Shown piece by piece: positions 13,738-44,764 of a stretch of DNA of 64,000 nucleotides. The DNA lies in NCBI RefSeq assembly GCF_030867095.1, contig NC_081831.1, positions 16,902,001 through 16,966,000 on the forward strand, read 5' to 3'. The position numbers and the translations under genes are program-made. This stretch comes from Alligator mississippiensis. Lineage: Eukaryota > Chordata > Crocodylia > Alligatoridae. Position 1 is the first letter of the stretch. Every line of letters starts with the position of its first letter. The notes below the pieces were generated by a model. It saw nothing but the letters and a program-made list of their open reading frames with translations, was not told where the DNA came from and ran no database searches.

Positions 13738-14340
13738 GAAGAACATAAGTGCTATATATGGTCAGAGCAATGGCCCAGTCTAGCCCAGTAGTCTGTCTTC
13801 GTGACAGTGGCAGAAATGGATGCTATACAGGGAGAGCATCAAACCAGGTATCTCTGGAGTGATCTATCCCCTATTCAGTACCCTCCTTGGCATCTACCAT
13901 TTATTGGGTTAGAGATGCCAGAGGAAACATCTCCAGCCTTTCTGGTCAATAGCCATTATTTAGATCTATCATCCAAAAATTTATCCAGTTCCTTTTTGAA
14001 CTTGGCAGTGCTATCTGCCTCCACCACCTCCTGTGGCAATAAATTCCACAAGTTAACTACATGTTGCATGAAAAAGTACTTTCTCTTGTCATTGTTAAAC
14101 CTGTTACCTAATAATTTCAGCAGGTGCCTCCTAGTTCTAGTATTCTGGGGCTCTGGGAACAACTGCTTTTTTCATTTGATTCACTTGGTCTGTACCCTTC
14201 ATGATTTTTATATACCTGTGTCATCCTTCTCCTTTCAAAACTGAAGAGTCCTTGCCTTTTTAGTTTTTGCTGGTATGGCAACTGCTCTAGGCCTCTGATC
14301 ATTTTGATTGACCTTCTCTGTACCTTATCTCAAATAAGGC
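13738..14340 (-). mobile_element. CR1 LINE, 3' part, antisense to FOXK2
   Basis: The + strand carries the reversed 3' end of a CR1, with the landmark phrases ggtcagagcaatggcccagt and ctagcccagtagtctg and a stretch encoding RKYFFMQHVVNLWNLLPQEV on the - strand. That last segment is the C-terminal tail of the CR1 reverse transcriptase region, now with breaks. It is a subfamily distinct from the copy at 15946. Confidence 0.8.
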
Positions 14341-14743
14341 CATAGTGAACAAAATGTTACTGCTACATGAAAATGGGGTGACACTTTTATTCTCTTACAC
14401 TATGCACTATTAGTTTTTGGTACCCATGTATGGCATTTTGAGAATTTTTTTTGCCTGTTGTTCTCATGCTTAGGTTCTATAATAACAGTTTAATAGTTCA
14501 TGTATAAAACCCAATCTTTGTTACATCATTGATTAGTTATCTTGAAAGTAATCCTCATTTTGGAGATAGTCCCAGTTTATCTCATAATGGATTACAGGAA
14601 ATTTAGAGAAACAGAAGGCAAGCTACACCTGTTAAATTGCAGACTTGTTAGAGTGATTTATACTTGTATTCCAAATTCTAAAATGATGAGTTTCTAATAT
14701 TTTCTAGATCTCTCTGCTTGTATGTAAAATGGAGATGAGATGA

Positions 14744-32947
<18,204 letters not shown>

Positions 32948-34240
32948 AAACTTTAGAGGAGTTTGCTTTTTAAAAAAAAATAAGCTCCATGGTGCCAAAA
33001 GGAGACACTTAAATATAACACCTAAAATATTGGAACATGTTCTCACGCAGTGGGGAAAGGGCCCTGTGATCAGACTTCAACTTTCAGCACTGAAAAAACA
33101 ACACAGGTGGCCTTAAAACTCAGTAATTTAAAAAAAAAAGTCAAACTGCAAAGCGTCTTGTTCCAGAGGCTGTGATCCCTCTCCTCCCCACCCCCTACTG
33201 AACTAACTGTGTACACTGAGACATACAGTGTTGGGGAGGGCTGCAGCTTTAAAAAATCTTTATTGGATTATTTTAAGGACTGAGTATCTCAGTGTAACGG
33301 CAGCATGATAAGCGCTTAGTGTGAACTGGTTTCAAACGATTGTATATTCCTTAAAGGGAACAGAGGCAAGGAGCCATTTCCTACATCTTGGCAGCTAGCC
33401 TTTCATAATGACCTACCCAATGCAGTTGTTGGTAGATATGCAGTATTTTGTTGTTCACATGTGGAATTAGAAATTTTTGAGGTGTATTTTCATTTCTTTG
33501 CAAAATAATGGGGTCTTTGACATTTCAAATCACTCCATTTCTACTCTGGAAACTTTGAAATCACACAGTACTTTTCATGTGAAATTTTGTTTGGTAAAAA
33601 ACTGAATGTAGGGTTTTTTTAACCGATGGAATGATTTACTTTTGTCTGTCCTGTTAAAGTTCAGATAAAGCTACTTTATTACATCTGCAAATTTTCATAT
33701 TTTAGCAGTTGCCTGATAAATTTAATCAAATTTTATTACCATGTGTAGTGATCAAATGCTTCTTTGGGCTTGCATGTAACTGATTAGAAATTACAATGTA
33801 AATGAGCCGTTAACTGACGTTAAAGAACTGCTATGAATTTGACCAGAACTGCACTTATCTGTTTCTCTTCCTTGCTACCTTTTGCTGTTTGTTACTTTGT
33901 GTTGACTTTGACTGTCCCTGGCATATTTTTCCAGTCTAAAGTAAAACAAGAGTCTCACTTAATATTGTGTATGTTTAAGATAACAGACTGTTCTTCATTT
34001 AGAAAAGATAAAATTCTTTATCACAAGTCCTTTTAAAAAGAGAGTAAAAATTATCTTGTCAGAGGTATATTCAATATTTTTAAGCTTACACACCCATCAG
34101 TAGAAATTAATCTGACCAGTTTATCCATAAAACTTTTGATGTCCTACACTGACCTCCTGGGGTCTCCATTAAGAGTAGCTGTTGTGGTTTTCTAACAGTG
34201 GCTACCATATTATTATAATAAAAGTTTTTTTTAAAAGTGT
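32948..34240 (+). other. FOXK2: FOXK2 3' UTR (probable)
   Basis: Unique sequence follows the stop with no transposon. The first canonical poly(A) signal is AATAAA at 34217-34222, followed by a T-rich/GT-rich stretch (tttttttt...gtgtgtg) as expected of a cleavage region. That gives a 3' UTR of about 1.3 kb. A longer form is possible, because sequence up to about 34.9 kb is also repeat-free and has an ATTAAA at 34654-34659. Confidence 0.6.
34217..34222 (+). terminator. FOXK2: FOXK2 candidate poly(A) signal AATAAA
   Basis: This is the first AATAAA on the sense strand after the FOXK2 stop, and a U/GU-rich tract lies 10-30 bases downstream. RNA 3' ends would be needed to confirm use. Confidence 0.55.
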
Positions 34241-34966
34241 GTGTTCTGCAGTTGGACATATTTTAAAATATATTGGTAATTTCTCACTTTAATTGTGGTA
34301 GTAGTTTCCACCTTACATTTAAAAATTAAAAGTTAAGGCTGCTGCCCAGTCTATAATTCACACAATGTCTTATTTCTACGTACAGTAAGGTGAGTTTGAA
34401 ATCTGGAGAGTTGGCTTTAATTTTAGATTCTGATTTGTCATGTTGTGTAATAATCATGCCATTATTTATAATATTTTTTCCATTTCAAAAAGGAAAATCT
34501 GTGTTTTTATGATGGACTGAAACGGCTTGGAATGGCTTATTTTAGGCAGCTTTTGGAAACTATTTACTTGAAGACCAAATATGAAAAATCTGTACTAAGT
34601 ATTGTGTTCATCCACAAAATGGAGCTGTTACAATGTCACTACAGATAATGCATATTAAAAAATATGAAAAAAACTGTACACTAGCTGAATTTATAACAGC
34701 CATTTAAAACAAATCTGTAACATAAGTGCCATTTCTGTGCAACTGTCAGACTTTTTATTTCACTTTAAAAGCAAAATGAATTAGAGGTTTAAAAAGGAAG
34801 ATATACAAAGTTCCCTAGTTGTCTAATCTGATGTTAGATGTCCCTCTAGTTGCAGCCTTAACTGAAAATCAGGGCACTAATTGGCTTTGAAGCACTGATT
34901 GGAATTGGTTTATATTCAGAAGCGACTTCTCACAGTTAGAGCTGAGTGAATAATTAGTGTAAAATA

Positions 34967-36086
34967 TAGAGGTGCACCAATGCATCGATCTGATATTGGA
35001 TTGTCATCAATATAAAGAAAATTGATTGTATCGCAAATCAGGCTGAAGTGGCCAATAATTTGACCAATAAATGCCCATGAGTGAGTGCAGCTGTAGTGCA
35101 GCATGCAGACAGGGAGGAGCATAGCCCAGCATCTTGGAGAGATGCCTCCAGCTGGTATATCTGTTGTGGTTGAAGGGAAGTGAAGGGGCGAGAGGCAGAT
35201 CAACGCCCCTTGCAGTGAGGGAGGGAGCGGGGCAGGGACTGCGGTTGGTGCTGCCCAGGCGGGGCAGGCATGGGACAGAGCCATGGCTCATCCAGGAGGC
35301 ACAGGGAGGAAGGTGGTGGCTCCTACCACTACGTGAACCCCGGGAGGCCATGGAGGGGGGTTGCCTCTCAGATCTGTGCGGGGGCGGGGCAGGACGGGAT
35401 GCCAATGTGGACTGGGGCTGCACCAGGCTCTTCCCCGTGCATGGGGGCTGTGCTCAGGGCTGCGGGGTCACACTTGGGACTGCACTTCTGGCGCACAGGA
35501 GCTGCACACAAGGCAGGTGGTAGAGCTGGGAGGGAGGTTGTGGGGGGGTTGCAGCCACTCCCATATTTTGCCATAGTTCCTTTCCAGCGCTGCTGCTGCT
35601 GCCTGCCTTGAGCACAGCATGTGCCAGGAGCACAGCCCCAAACATAGTCCCCATGTGGAGGGAAGAGCCCAGCACCAGCCCACAGCTGCATCCCATCCCA
35701 CCCTGGTTTGCTCCCTCCCATGCAGATCCAGGGTGCACATGCCCCACCTCCCCTTGTGCCTTCCCAGGGTGTGTGCAGCAGCAGGAGCCACCACCCCCCT
35801 GTCCCCCTGGGTCCCATGCCCCCTGGACAAGCTGCAGCTCTGTCCCATGCCTGCCCCTCCCCAGCTGGGCAGCATTGACTCCAGCCCCTACCCCACCCCC
35901 TCACTGTGGGGGGCATTGATCTGCCTGCCCCCCCCCTCCCCCTTCCCCATCCACCACAACAGACTTACCAGCTGGAGGCAGCTGTATCAGAAATCAGATC
36001 AGTATCGGCTGTATCCTTAAAAATCTGTATCCTTAAAAATCGGCTATTGGTATGGGCCCCCAAAATCTCTTATCGGTACACCCTGA
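34967..36086 (+). mobile_element. foldback hAT-like element, copy 2 (long arm left)
   Basis: The left end tagaggtgcaccaatgc and the right end atcggtacaccctga are inverted. The flanks gtaaaata and gtaaaatg match at 7 of 8. Internal paired segments include gcagatcaacgcccc on the left and ggggcattgatctgcc on the right. At 1120 bp it is the longest copy of the family. It lies in the intergenic region just past the FOXK2 3' end. Confidence 0.85.
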
Positions 36087-37275
36087 GTAAAATGTTTAAC
36101 AGAAGTTTTATTCAGAGAAGTAAATTGTTTTAACACTTATTTGTTGGGTGGTGGGTCTATAAAGGATTCACCTGCTGATACCCCTGATCAGAGGGTCTTG
36201 TATTGGCAAAAAAATTTGGGGCAGACAAAATGTAGGCTTTGTCCTGATTTCAGCTATCCTGGACGTGGGATTTGATAGCACCGTGACGTTTAGCTGATCT
36301 TGAAAGTTTGAGATTGGGATTCTGACTTAGGAAGTTGCTTTTGTGAAAGCAGAAGCACCTTTCTGAAGAAACTGAGATAACAGAATGTGTGGGTTTCCAA
36401 ACAATATTTAAACATAGAAATATACAAAACCAACAACAAAAAGTTCATAACCTCTCCCATACAATGAGGGCCAGTATTGGTCTGTCAGGAGTTAGTAAGC
36501 TGACAGAACATTCTTTAGCTGTTCAATATATCAAGTAGAAAGGACACAGATGCAATGACAGCGAGTGTATAAAAGTAAAGGAAAGATTGGGTGAGGTTCT
36601 TCTCACAGGTGTGCTGTGTTGCTATGATACCAATAACCTTACTGAATTAATTGAAAATACCAGTCCCTTGAGTCTTCTGACCACATTGCTAACAGAAATA
36701 AAAATAAAAAGTGTTCACATGTATCATAACCATGGGATCTGACCTCCCCCTACTGTTGAAGTCTCTGTTGCAGTTGGCTCTTGTGATGTGCCATATATTA
36801 ACTGCCTTCCTCTGGATTCTTTTCAGGATGTCTATTTCTGTTCTACTTCTGTCAAGCCTGTTTTTGTGAAAGTGGCTGCTGAAAAGGCCTTTGTGAGCAT
36901 GTGGTATATAGCATTGAAGGAAAATAGTCTTTCTTCACCCCTGCTTCCTTTGCTTAGCACTTGTCTGCAGTTGTTTTCTTTCATGCTGTTTTTAGATTTT
37001 TGGAGGACAGAGACTAATGTATGGAAGATTAAGTGTTTACTGCCATCCAGCGCTCTTCCCAAGCTGCAAGGACGTATGTTTGTCCTCATGCTGACTTCGC
37101 TGCCGTGAAGCATCACAGAGGTTTCAACCCCACACCTCTCCTGGGAGAAGAAACATCGAGGCTACAGCAGCCTAAGCACTACCACTTTAAGTTAGGTCTC
37201 CTGTGTGATAATATCTAGTCTCCAAACAAAAACATTTGTAGTGCTCATTGAGATGGCCATAATGCCTTAAAAAAA

Positions 37276-38140
37276 ATCCGGAAATGACTGCACCCTCAGC
37301 AAATTTGCAGATGACACCGAGGTGGGGGAGTATAGTAGATAGACTGAAGGGTAGGACTAGGATTCAGAGTGACCTAGACAAATTGGAAGATTGGGTCAAA
37401 AGGACTCTCATGAGGTTCAAGAAGGACTAGTGCAAAGTCTGGTACAAGCTGGGGACCAACTGGCTAAGCAGCAGCTCTGTAGAAAAGGACCTGGCGGTTG
37501 TGGTGGACAGTAAGCTGAATATGACTCAACAGTGTGCTCTTATTGCCAAGGAGGCTAATGGCATACTGGACTGTATTAGGAGTGTTGCCAGCAGATCAAG
37601 GGAAGTGATTATTCTCTTCTATTCAGCATCGGTGAGGTCACACCTGGAGTACTGTGTTCAGTTTTGGGGCCCCCACTACAGAGGGGATGTGGACAAGTTG
37701 GAGAGAGTCCAGCAGAGAGCAACAAAACTGGTTAGGGGGCTGGGATAAATGACTTGCGAAGTGAGGCAGAGGGAACTGGGTTTATTTAAGTCTGCCGAAG
37801 AGAAGACTGAGGGGGGGATTTGATAGCAGCCTTCAACTACTTGAAGGATGCTTCCAAAGGAGATGGAGCTAGACTGTTCTTAGTGGTGGCAGATGCAAGA
37901 ACAAGGAGCAGTGGTCTCAAGTTGCAGCAAAGGAAGTTTGTTAGATATTAGGAAAAACTCTCACTTGGAGGATGGTGAAGTGCTGGAATGGATTAGCTAG
38001 AGAGGTGGTAGAACCTCCATCCTTGGAGGTTTTTAAGGCCCAGCTCAAATGATCTAGTTGGTGATGGGCTGCCTTTGAGCAGGGGGTTCGACAAGATGAC
38101 CTCCTGAGGTCCCTTCCAGCCCTAATTTTCTGTGATTTGA
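37276..38140 (+). mobile_element. CR1 LINE, 3' part, + orientation
   Basis: The segment gcaaatttgcagatgacacc and a frame at 37500-37748 encoding [15 protein letters not shown] and [15 protein letters not shown] are CR1 reverse transcriptase C-terminal sequence. The tail reaches acctcctgaggtcccttcca and ends tgtgatttgatttatgatta. It is the only + strand CR1 in the window. Confidence 0.88.
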
Positions 38141-39565
38141 TTTATGATTAAATATGTTGATTTGTAACTGAATGTGCCTTGACACTAAAGTAGTATTAGC
38201 AATTACAGTATCACTGTGTTTTAAAAGGAGCACAGCTTACCACACAATCAAGCTTGTAATTTTTAGGAGCTTGCTGGAAAACAGTGAACAATGCTTTTTT
38301 ATTTATTTTTTATTTGCCAGGTTAATTCAGCTTGTGCAAATGCAATTTCAGTTTTTTTTAAGCACCAACTAATTTAAATATTTTTTTAAAGTTCTGGATA
38401 CATAAAAAGGGAAATAAATTTATCCAAGCATGTTTGTAACTGGCATTGTTGAAGGAAGTATGATCTATATAATTTGTAAATCAGTTTGACTTAGCCATTC
38501 ATATTTAGATCTAGTAGATCTTAGCCCATAATTGATTTTTCATTTTTAAAGGAAAACAAGCTTCCCTGCTTTTTCAGCTCACAAGTGTTTCTTGACTTGG
38601 GCTGAATTGAGGTAAAGCAAATGCATGTGCCAGTTCCCAGAGAGTATAGATGGGTATGACAGTGGAAGTGCTTCAGACATGAAACACTTAAGCTGTGGAC
38701 AAGCCCACAGTGACATGTAACACACCCACAACTGGAGGGATTCACAATAGCCACAGGTGTATGCCAGAGACAAGCCTACTGCATCCTGTAGCCTGTTAGT
38801 GAGCATGCTTTTTTTAGACACTGCCTTTGTTCTCCAAGAGTGCCCACCGTCGTCGTTGTCCCCCCCACCCCGGTCTGAACCATGGATTCTGCTCTCTGGC
38901 TCCCAACCCCTGGGTAATCTTCCACATCAGGTCTCCCAGCACATACATCTGAAGAGCAGAGATGGAATATGTAGAAGACACGGTGACAGTCTGCCCTGCT
39001 GGTTCCCTCTCACCCCCCGTTTCCCTCATCTGTGGGAGGGGAAGGGGATGAGAGAAGCACTGTGGGATGCTGGAGGACCAAGGCCCCTCTTGTGCTTCAA
39101 AGAGTATGCAGTCATAAACAGGAAGTACTTCTTCCTGAAGCATTTCCATATACTGTCTGCTTTACTTAGGGGTACTTTAGAGCCCTTCAAAAGGGCATCC
39201 ATATGTTTGCGTATGCTGTAGCCTGATTTGACTTATTTGCTGCTTTAAAAACTACAACACACTCACCCCTGTTTAGTGCTTTTATAGTTTTAGGCAGCGG
39301 CTGGTTATAGAAAGTTTAGGTTTTCATTTTCATACTATCTTTTTGTATAGCTTATGAATGACAAAAAAAGCAGCTCATAAGGTCTCAACACATCGTAGTG
39401 ATCAAGGTACTTCCAGACTACTGCTGCTATAAGAAGGAGAGATGCAGAAATATTCTGCAAGAATCTACGGCAGCAGCAAAAGTGATCTAAAGGTAGAAAG
39501 ATGAATCTTATTGTACTTAAATCATAGGAAAGACTCGGAGGCAACTTAGTTACTGGACACAGGTA

Positions 39566-40310
39566 GATTCATAGATGTTAGGGTCAGAAGGGCCCTCAAT
39601 AGATCATCAAGTCTGACCCCCTGCATAGGCAGGAAAGTGTGCTGGGTTCAGATGACGCCAGCCAGATGCCTATCTAACTCTTGAAGACCCCCAGGGTAGG
39701 GGAGAGCACCACCTCCCTTGGGAGCCCGTTCCAGACCCTGGCCACTCTAACTGTGAAGAAGTTCTTCCTAACGTCCAGTCTAAATCTGCTTTCTGCTAGC
39801 TTATAGCCATTATTTCTTGTAACTCCCTGGGGCACCTTGGTGAGTAGAGCCTCACCAATTCCCTTCTGCACCCCCATGATGAATTCAACCTTCTCTTGCA
39901 GAGCCTGAAGAGGTCCAGGTGCCCTAGTCTCTCCTCGTAGGGCTTGGCCTGCAAGCCCTTAACCATATGAGTGGCCCTTCTCTGGACCCTCTCCAGGTTA
40001 TCCATATCCCTCTTGAAGTGCGGTGCCCAAAACTGCATGCAGTCTTCTAACTGCAGTCTGACCAGTGCCCCATAGAGGGGAAGTATCACCTTCGTCATGC
40101 ATCTGCTGATGCATGAAGTGCAATTAGCTTTGCTGATGATTTTGTCACACTGACGGCTCATGTTCATCTTGGAGTCCACTAGGACTTGGAGATCCCTTTC
40201 CACTTCCGTGCTGCTGAGCAGGTCATTTCCTAGGCAGTAGGTGTGAAGAACATTTTTCCTCCCTAGGTGCAGCACTTTGCATTTCTCCTTGTTAAATCAC
40301 ATTCTATTGT
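39566..40310 (-). mobile_element. CR1 LINE, 3' part, - orientation
   Basis: The + strand begins attcatagatgttagggtca and then gaccccctgcataggcagga, a reversed CR1 end of the type I associate with crocodilians. The - strand frame at 40275-39796 encodes KMNMSRQCDKIISKAN and VQRRATHMVKGLQ, again reverse transcriptase C-terminal. Confidence 0.88.
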
Positions 40311-40559
40311 TTTCTGTACTTGAGTCATAGTAGGCTTTTCAGACAGAAGCATAACAAACATGCAGTAACTGAAGAAAGGAGAAATTTAAGCTTGTTGAGG
40401 TTACTATAGACTGTTACCCTAGTAGATGTGATGGATATACTAGTATTAGCTCTTTATGAAAGATGCTCTCTACAGGCTAACTTACTTATGGGAAAATTCT
40501 GCACTCTGTATGCACAAGAGCTAACTAGATCAATGTAGTAGTTCCATTAAAGTTTAGGC

Positions 40560-41661
40560 CAGGGGTAGGTAATTACTTGGGCCTGAGGGCCATATAGAGA
40601 GTTTTGATGAGCTGTCATGGGCTGGGCCAGCACATTTCCCCATCATCCCCCCCCCAACTCACCAAGACTCTTTAAGGAGGCTTTGCATGGGTGGGGAGCA
40701 GTGCTCTGGAGCAAGACAGGTGTGATCAGCTCTCTGCATGCCCTGCCATGTGGGGGAGGAATTGCAGGTTATGTACAGGGGAATACATGTGGGGGGGGCA
40801 TATGCAGTAGAGCTCACCTGGTTCATAGCTGCCCCCACAGTATTCCACATGGGGCTGAGTCCTGCCCAGGGCAGCCCATGCCATACTCCTGCCCACACCT
40901 GCTGGCCACTCGGCAACTTCTGCTGGGGTTGTTCCCAGTGTGCTTGCAGCTGGCCAGGCTTGCAGTGTCATCAGGAGAGGGGAGCATAGCACCACCCAGC
41001 TGCAGCTGCACTAGTAACAGTTCCACTGGAAGCTGTGCACAGGCCAGGGCCTGAGCTGTTCTACTTCCCTTGCCTCCAGTTGCAGCTGTTGCTCCTTCTG
41101 TCCCTGCTGTATCACTCTGCATGGGGAAGCTTCAGCCAGGTGACTCCTGCCCAGCCTGTGGAGTACCAGCTCCCAGCTGCCTTTCACCTGCACCCATCTG
41201 ACAAGATGAGCAGCCACCTGTGGGTAGCTGGGGGGGGGGCCTGGAGCTGGAGCCAGAGCTACCCAGCTGAAGCTTCCTGCTTGGAGCTGTGTGGCTGGGG
41301 CAGGAACAAGAGCCACAGCTAGGGGCAAGAGCTGCAGAACAGTTCCAGCAGCCTAGGCCCCAGCCAGTGTGCATCTTCTAGTGGGGTTGCTCTCTGGGCA
41401 GCTGCAGCTGGCTGGGTGCTGCTGTGCTCCAGGTGGGTAGGACACTTCAGCTCTACAGCTTCTACTGGAGGTGAGGGGAGCAGAGATGCATCTGGGCACC
41501 TGCAGCTGCACTGGGAACAGCCCTGCCAGAAGCTGTGCATAGGCCAGAGCTAGGGCCAGCTGCCTCAGTGGGAGTGGGTAGGGCTGTACCCCCTGTAGAG
41601 CACTCCAAGGGCAGCTGTGGGCTGGATCCACTCAGTTGGCTGGCTGTTTTGCCAACCCCTG
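40560..41661. mobile_element. 1.1-kb hAT-like non-autonomous element with perfect target duplication
   Basis: The left end caggggtaggtaattact and the right end gttttgccaacccctg are inverted (CAGGGGT core). Both flanks read gtttaggc exactly (40552-40559 and 41662-41669), a perfect 8-bp duplication. The interior is GC-rich and full of cagctgcagctg-type motifs, with no intact transposase frame. Good flanks suggest it is among the younger insertions here. Confidence 0.85.
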
Positions 41662-43082
41662 GTTTAGGCCAAGTACTGGCCCTCTGTCCAATATCACAGC
41701 CCCAGAAAAGATAGCCCCCAGAACTAGAGCATTACAGATTTGTTTACTATGCTGTTAACATGTTTTGTTAATTATAAAATGATAATTACTTTGCAACCAC
41801 CTCCATCAATCTAAGGTACCAGTCCTAAGTCTAGTTACAAGTTCTTTACCTGTGCTTTTTGTGGCCTGCTCTACTTTTCTCTGTTCATGCTCTCCAATTA
41901 ATCCTTATGTCCCATGGTTTAAGATTGTGCTTTGTCTAGCAGTTTAAGCATATATTAATTAGCTCCCTACTGTACCTTCTAATCACTTCCTGCAGCATCT
42001 ACCACCTCATGGTCTGCTGCCCTTGCCCAGGTTGTTCTTTTTTCCTAACTGCAGGAAAAAGAGGTTTTCTTCACTATTCCTCTTTTGTACGTTTCCCCTG
42101 CCCCCCCCAACCTTCTTGCCAGCCAACTACAAAATTTTATTCCAGAGATGAGTCTCAATGTGCCTGCCTTCTCCACTGTCCATATCCCAGCAGCAGGATT
42201 GAGAACAAGCTGCTTGAGATGTGCATGATTTGTTAGAGACCAGGTAATCTGCCCTGAGAAACAGTCAGTGCAAGCCTGTCCTCGACACAGGCCTTGTTAA
42301 ATTTACTTATTTTCAGTGAGGCTGTACAACGTTTACCCTATTAGCACTGCCATTGAGCAAGGCTCAAAATACCCCAAGACGGGTATAGAGAAGATGGATC
42401 AAATTAGAACAGAGGCTTCATTAAGTAGAAAAAGTGAGTTGCATTTCCCCTAGAAAGTTCTTTGTAGCTTGTAGGATATGATCAGTGGCTTTAGACTGAG
42501 CAGTCATTAGCTTATTTAATTAAAAAAAAAAAAATGCACCTGTGATTCTCTTTGGGAAAAATCAGAAAAAGAGCGACTTGAGCCATAAGTAGCTTCTAAT
42601 CATCCAAACAAAAGAAAAACCCCACAACCACACACACCCACCTAAGCCATTTCCTTCACTTAAAGTGAAATAAGATAGCACTGCACAAGACACTTCTATC
42701 ACCATGCTGGTCAACCCAGTTTATAGTTACAGCAGTATAGTCAGTGCTGTGCTCAAAACTGTTGCTGGGAAGTTAGCAGCTTTAAGACAAAACACCGTAT
42801 TCTGTATTTTCTGGACACCAGTCAATAGGAAGCTATTGACTAGCTGAAACTAAAACATGAAAGTGTAAGACTTACTTTATATAAAGTAGACTCAAAAGCT
42901 CTAACATATACATGGCCAAGTCTACTGCACCACTGCAGTAGATTTAATTAAATACACTTACAGGAGTCACATGTCTCAGCTTCTGAGCAACTTCCTTCCT
43001 AGAAGGCACATTGTCTACTTCCTTCCAAAAGACAGAACAGTTGTTTGCAACTTACATGCTGCTCTCCCCCATTTACCAGCAC

Positions 43083-44001
43083 TAGAGGTGCACCGATAGA
43101 GATTTTTTTGGGTCAACACCAATGGCCGATTTGTAAATGAGCCATATAAGCCTATACCAATTCAGTTGCTGATATGCAGCCAGGTCTGGCTGGTAAGTCT
43201 GTTGTGGGGAAAGAAGGTGGGGAGAAGGCAGATCAAGGCCCCCACAATAAGGGAGTGGGGCAGGGACAGGCACTGCTGGGGTGGTTGGGGGGGGGGGGGG
43301 GGGGAGAAAAGGAGTGGTTGTTGCCCTGGGAGGGCATGGGGGGCCTGTGCTCCCAGATCTGCATGCAGGGCAAGGGCAGGCTGCCGCTGTGGGCTGGGGC
43401 CAGGGCAGCACTGTGCTTGGGGCAGGTGATGGTGCTGGGAAGGGGCTATGGCAAATTTCGGGGTGGTTGCAGCCCCCCACTCCCAGTGCCACCACCACCC
43501 ACCAAGCGCAGCCCAGTCTAGCCCCACACTGGGAAGAGCTCAGTGCTGCCCCACCCCAGCAGCAGCCTGCCCTCACCCTGCATGCAGGTCTGGGGGGAAG
43601 GAAGAGGGGAAGGAGGGAAGAGGGTGTGCATGGCCCCCATGCCTCCCCCAGGGAGGTGTGCAGCAGCAGGAGCCCCCCCCCAGATGAGCCACTTGACTGT
43701 CCTGTGCCCTGCCCCACCTTGCCTGGGCAGAGCCTGGTACTCCCTCCCTCACTGCAGAGGCCGTGATCTGTTCCCCTCACCCCCCCCCCCCAATCCCTCT
43801 CCCCACAGACTTACCAGCTGGACCTGGCTGCTCTCCACGTGCTGTACTGGCTGCCTGCATGCTACATTTTGGCTGCACGCACGCACAGGGCATTTATTGG
43901 CTATAATCAGCCAAAAAAAAAAAAAGCCAATTGCCATTACTCTCACTTTTCCTTATATTGGTGCCAATCCAATATGGGACCAATGCATCAGTGCACCTCT
44001 A
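43083..44001 (-). mobile_element. foldback hAT-like element, copy 3 (long arm right)
   Basis: The left end is tagaggtgcaccgatag and the right end is catcagtgcacctcta. Both flanks are accagcac (43075-43082 and 44002-44009), a perfect 8-bp duplication. The arm with the ataaatgcc segment is on the right, so it is inverted relative to copies 1 and 2. The interior includes an 18-base G-run (43287-43304). Confidence 0.9.
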
Positions 44002-44033
44002 ACCAGCACATATTGCTACTGCTAAATCAGCCA

Positions 44034-44273
44034 CTATGGGCTCATCTACACGTTCATGAATACCCCACAATTATGGCACATTAAGTTTAGAACCTGTAAT
44101 AACAGGTACTAACTTAGTGCACTGTAAGTCAGCGCTACTGTGCATTGGCACAGATTAATGCTTTTTGACACTAATGCACAGTAGACCAGACCTACAGTGC
44201 ATTAGCAGTTTGCCAGCCATACTAATGTGCAGAATATCTTCTGCACATTAAGCATCTTGTATAGACTCGCCCT
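44034..44273. mobile_element. MITE-like element with short TIRs
   Basis: The left end gggctcatctacacg and the right end tgtatagactcgccc are inverted with a few mismatches. Inside, tgcacat/atgtgca-type motifs recur. The flanks ctat and tatt could hold a 3-bp TAT duplication, but the superfamily is unclear. Confidence 0.4.
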
Positions 44274-44764
44274 ATTTGGTATAGCACTTCAGTTTAGAGT
44301 TCCACAGAACTGCGTCTAGCCTTAGCCCTTCACCAACAGCAAGACAACACTGCTAAGCCAAGTATTAACATGAAAAAAAACCACCAAAATTTGAAGTCAC
44401 TCAAGCCCCCTCCAGCCCATCCCATCCCATCCCACTCTCCCAAGTACTGAGATAACAGGGTCAAAAGCTTCATTATCCCTGCTGTATTACATAAGTGGTG
44501 CACAAGAAGTGCTCTAAAAATTGTGGCAGGCTTAACTGTTTTACTTGGAGCTTAAAAGGTATAGGCTTTTTTACCACAGGTGTGCCCATCCTGCAAAAAG
44601 TCAGCCCATGGCTGTTCTCTAGCGTCTTGCATTCCTTTTTCCAATAACCACCACAATACAGCTATTCAGAGGCAGGTTTATTCCCAATGTCTAAACAGAG
44701 CTTATGGAAACTGGATCTTTGGCCAAGAGCTCAAAAAAATCACTGCTAACCTTAAAACAGATAC

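Larger units (their letters stand above)
34241..44760. other. FOXK2-WDR45B intergenic region (convergent 3' ends)
   Basis: No gene was found here. The region is filled mainly by transposons: a foldback element (34967-36086), a sense CR1 tail (about 37276-38140), an antisense CR1 tail (39566-40310), a 1.1-kb hAT-like element (40560-41661), a second foldback element (43083-44001) and a MITE-like element (44034-44273). Between them, 36.1-37.2, 38.2-39.5 and 41.7-43.0 kb are unique AT-rich sequence without recognisable coding potential. The open frames here are short and unsupported. Confidence 0.8.

Noticed and set aside
13801..14244. 147-codon + strand frame
   Set aside because: It reads the reverse of a CR1 3' end; the meaningful strand is -, encoding decayed reverse transcriptase residues.
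40617..41631. Open frames of 80-145 codons on both strands
   Set aside because: These are inside the 1.1-kb hAT-like element with a CAGCTG-rich interior. Low-complexity translations without motifs; no start context or splice support.
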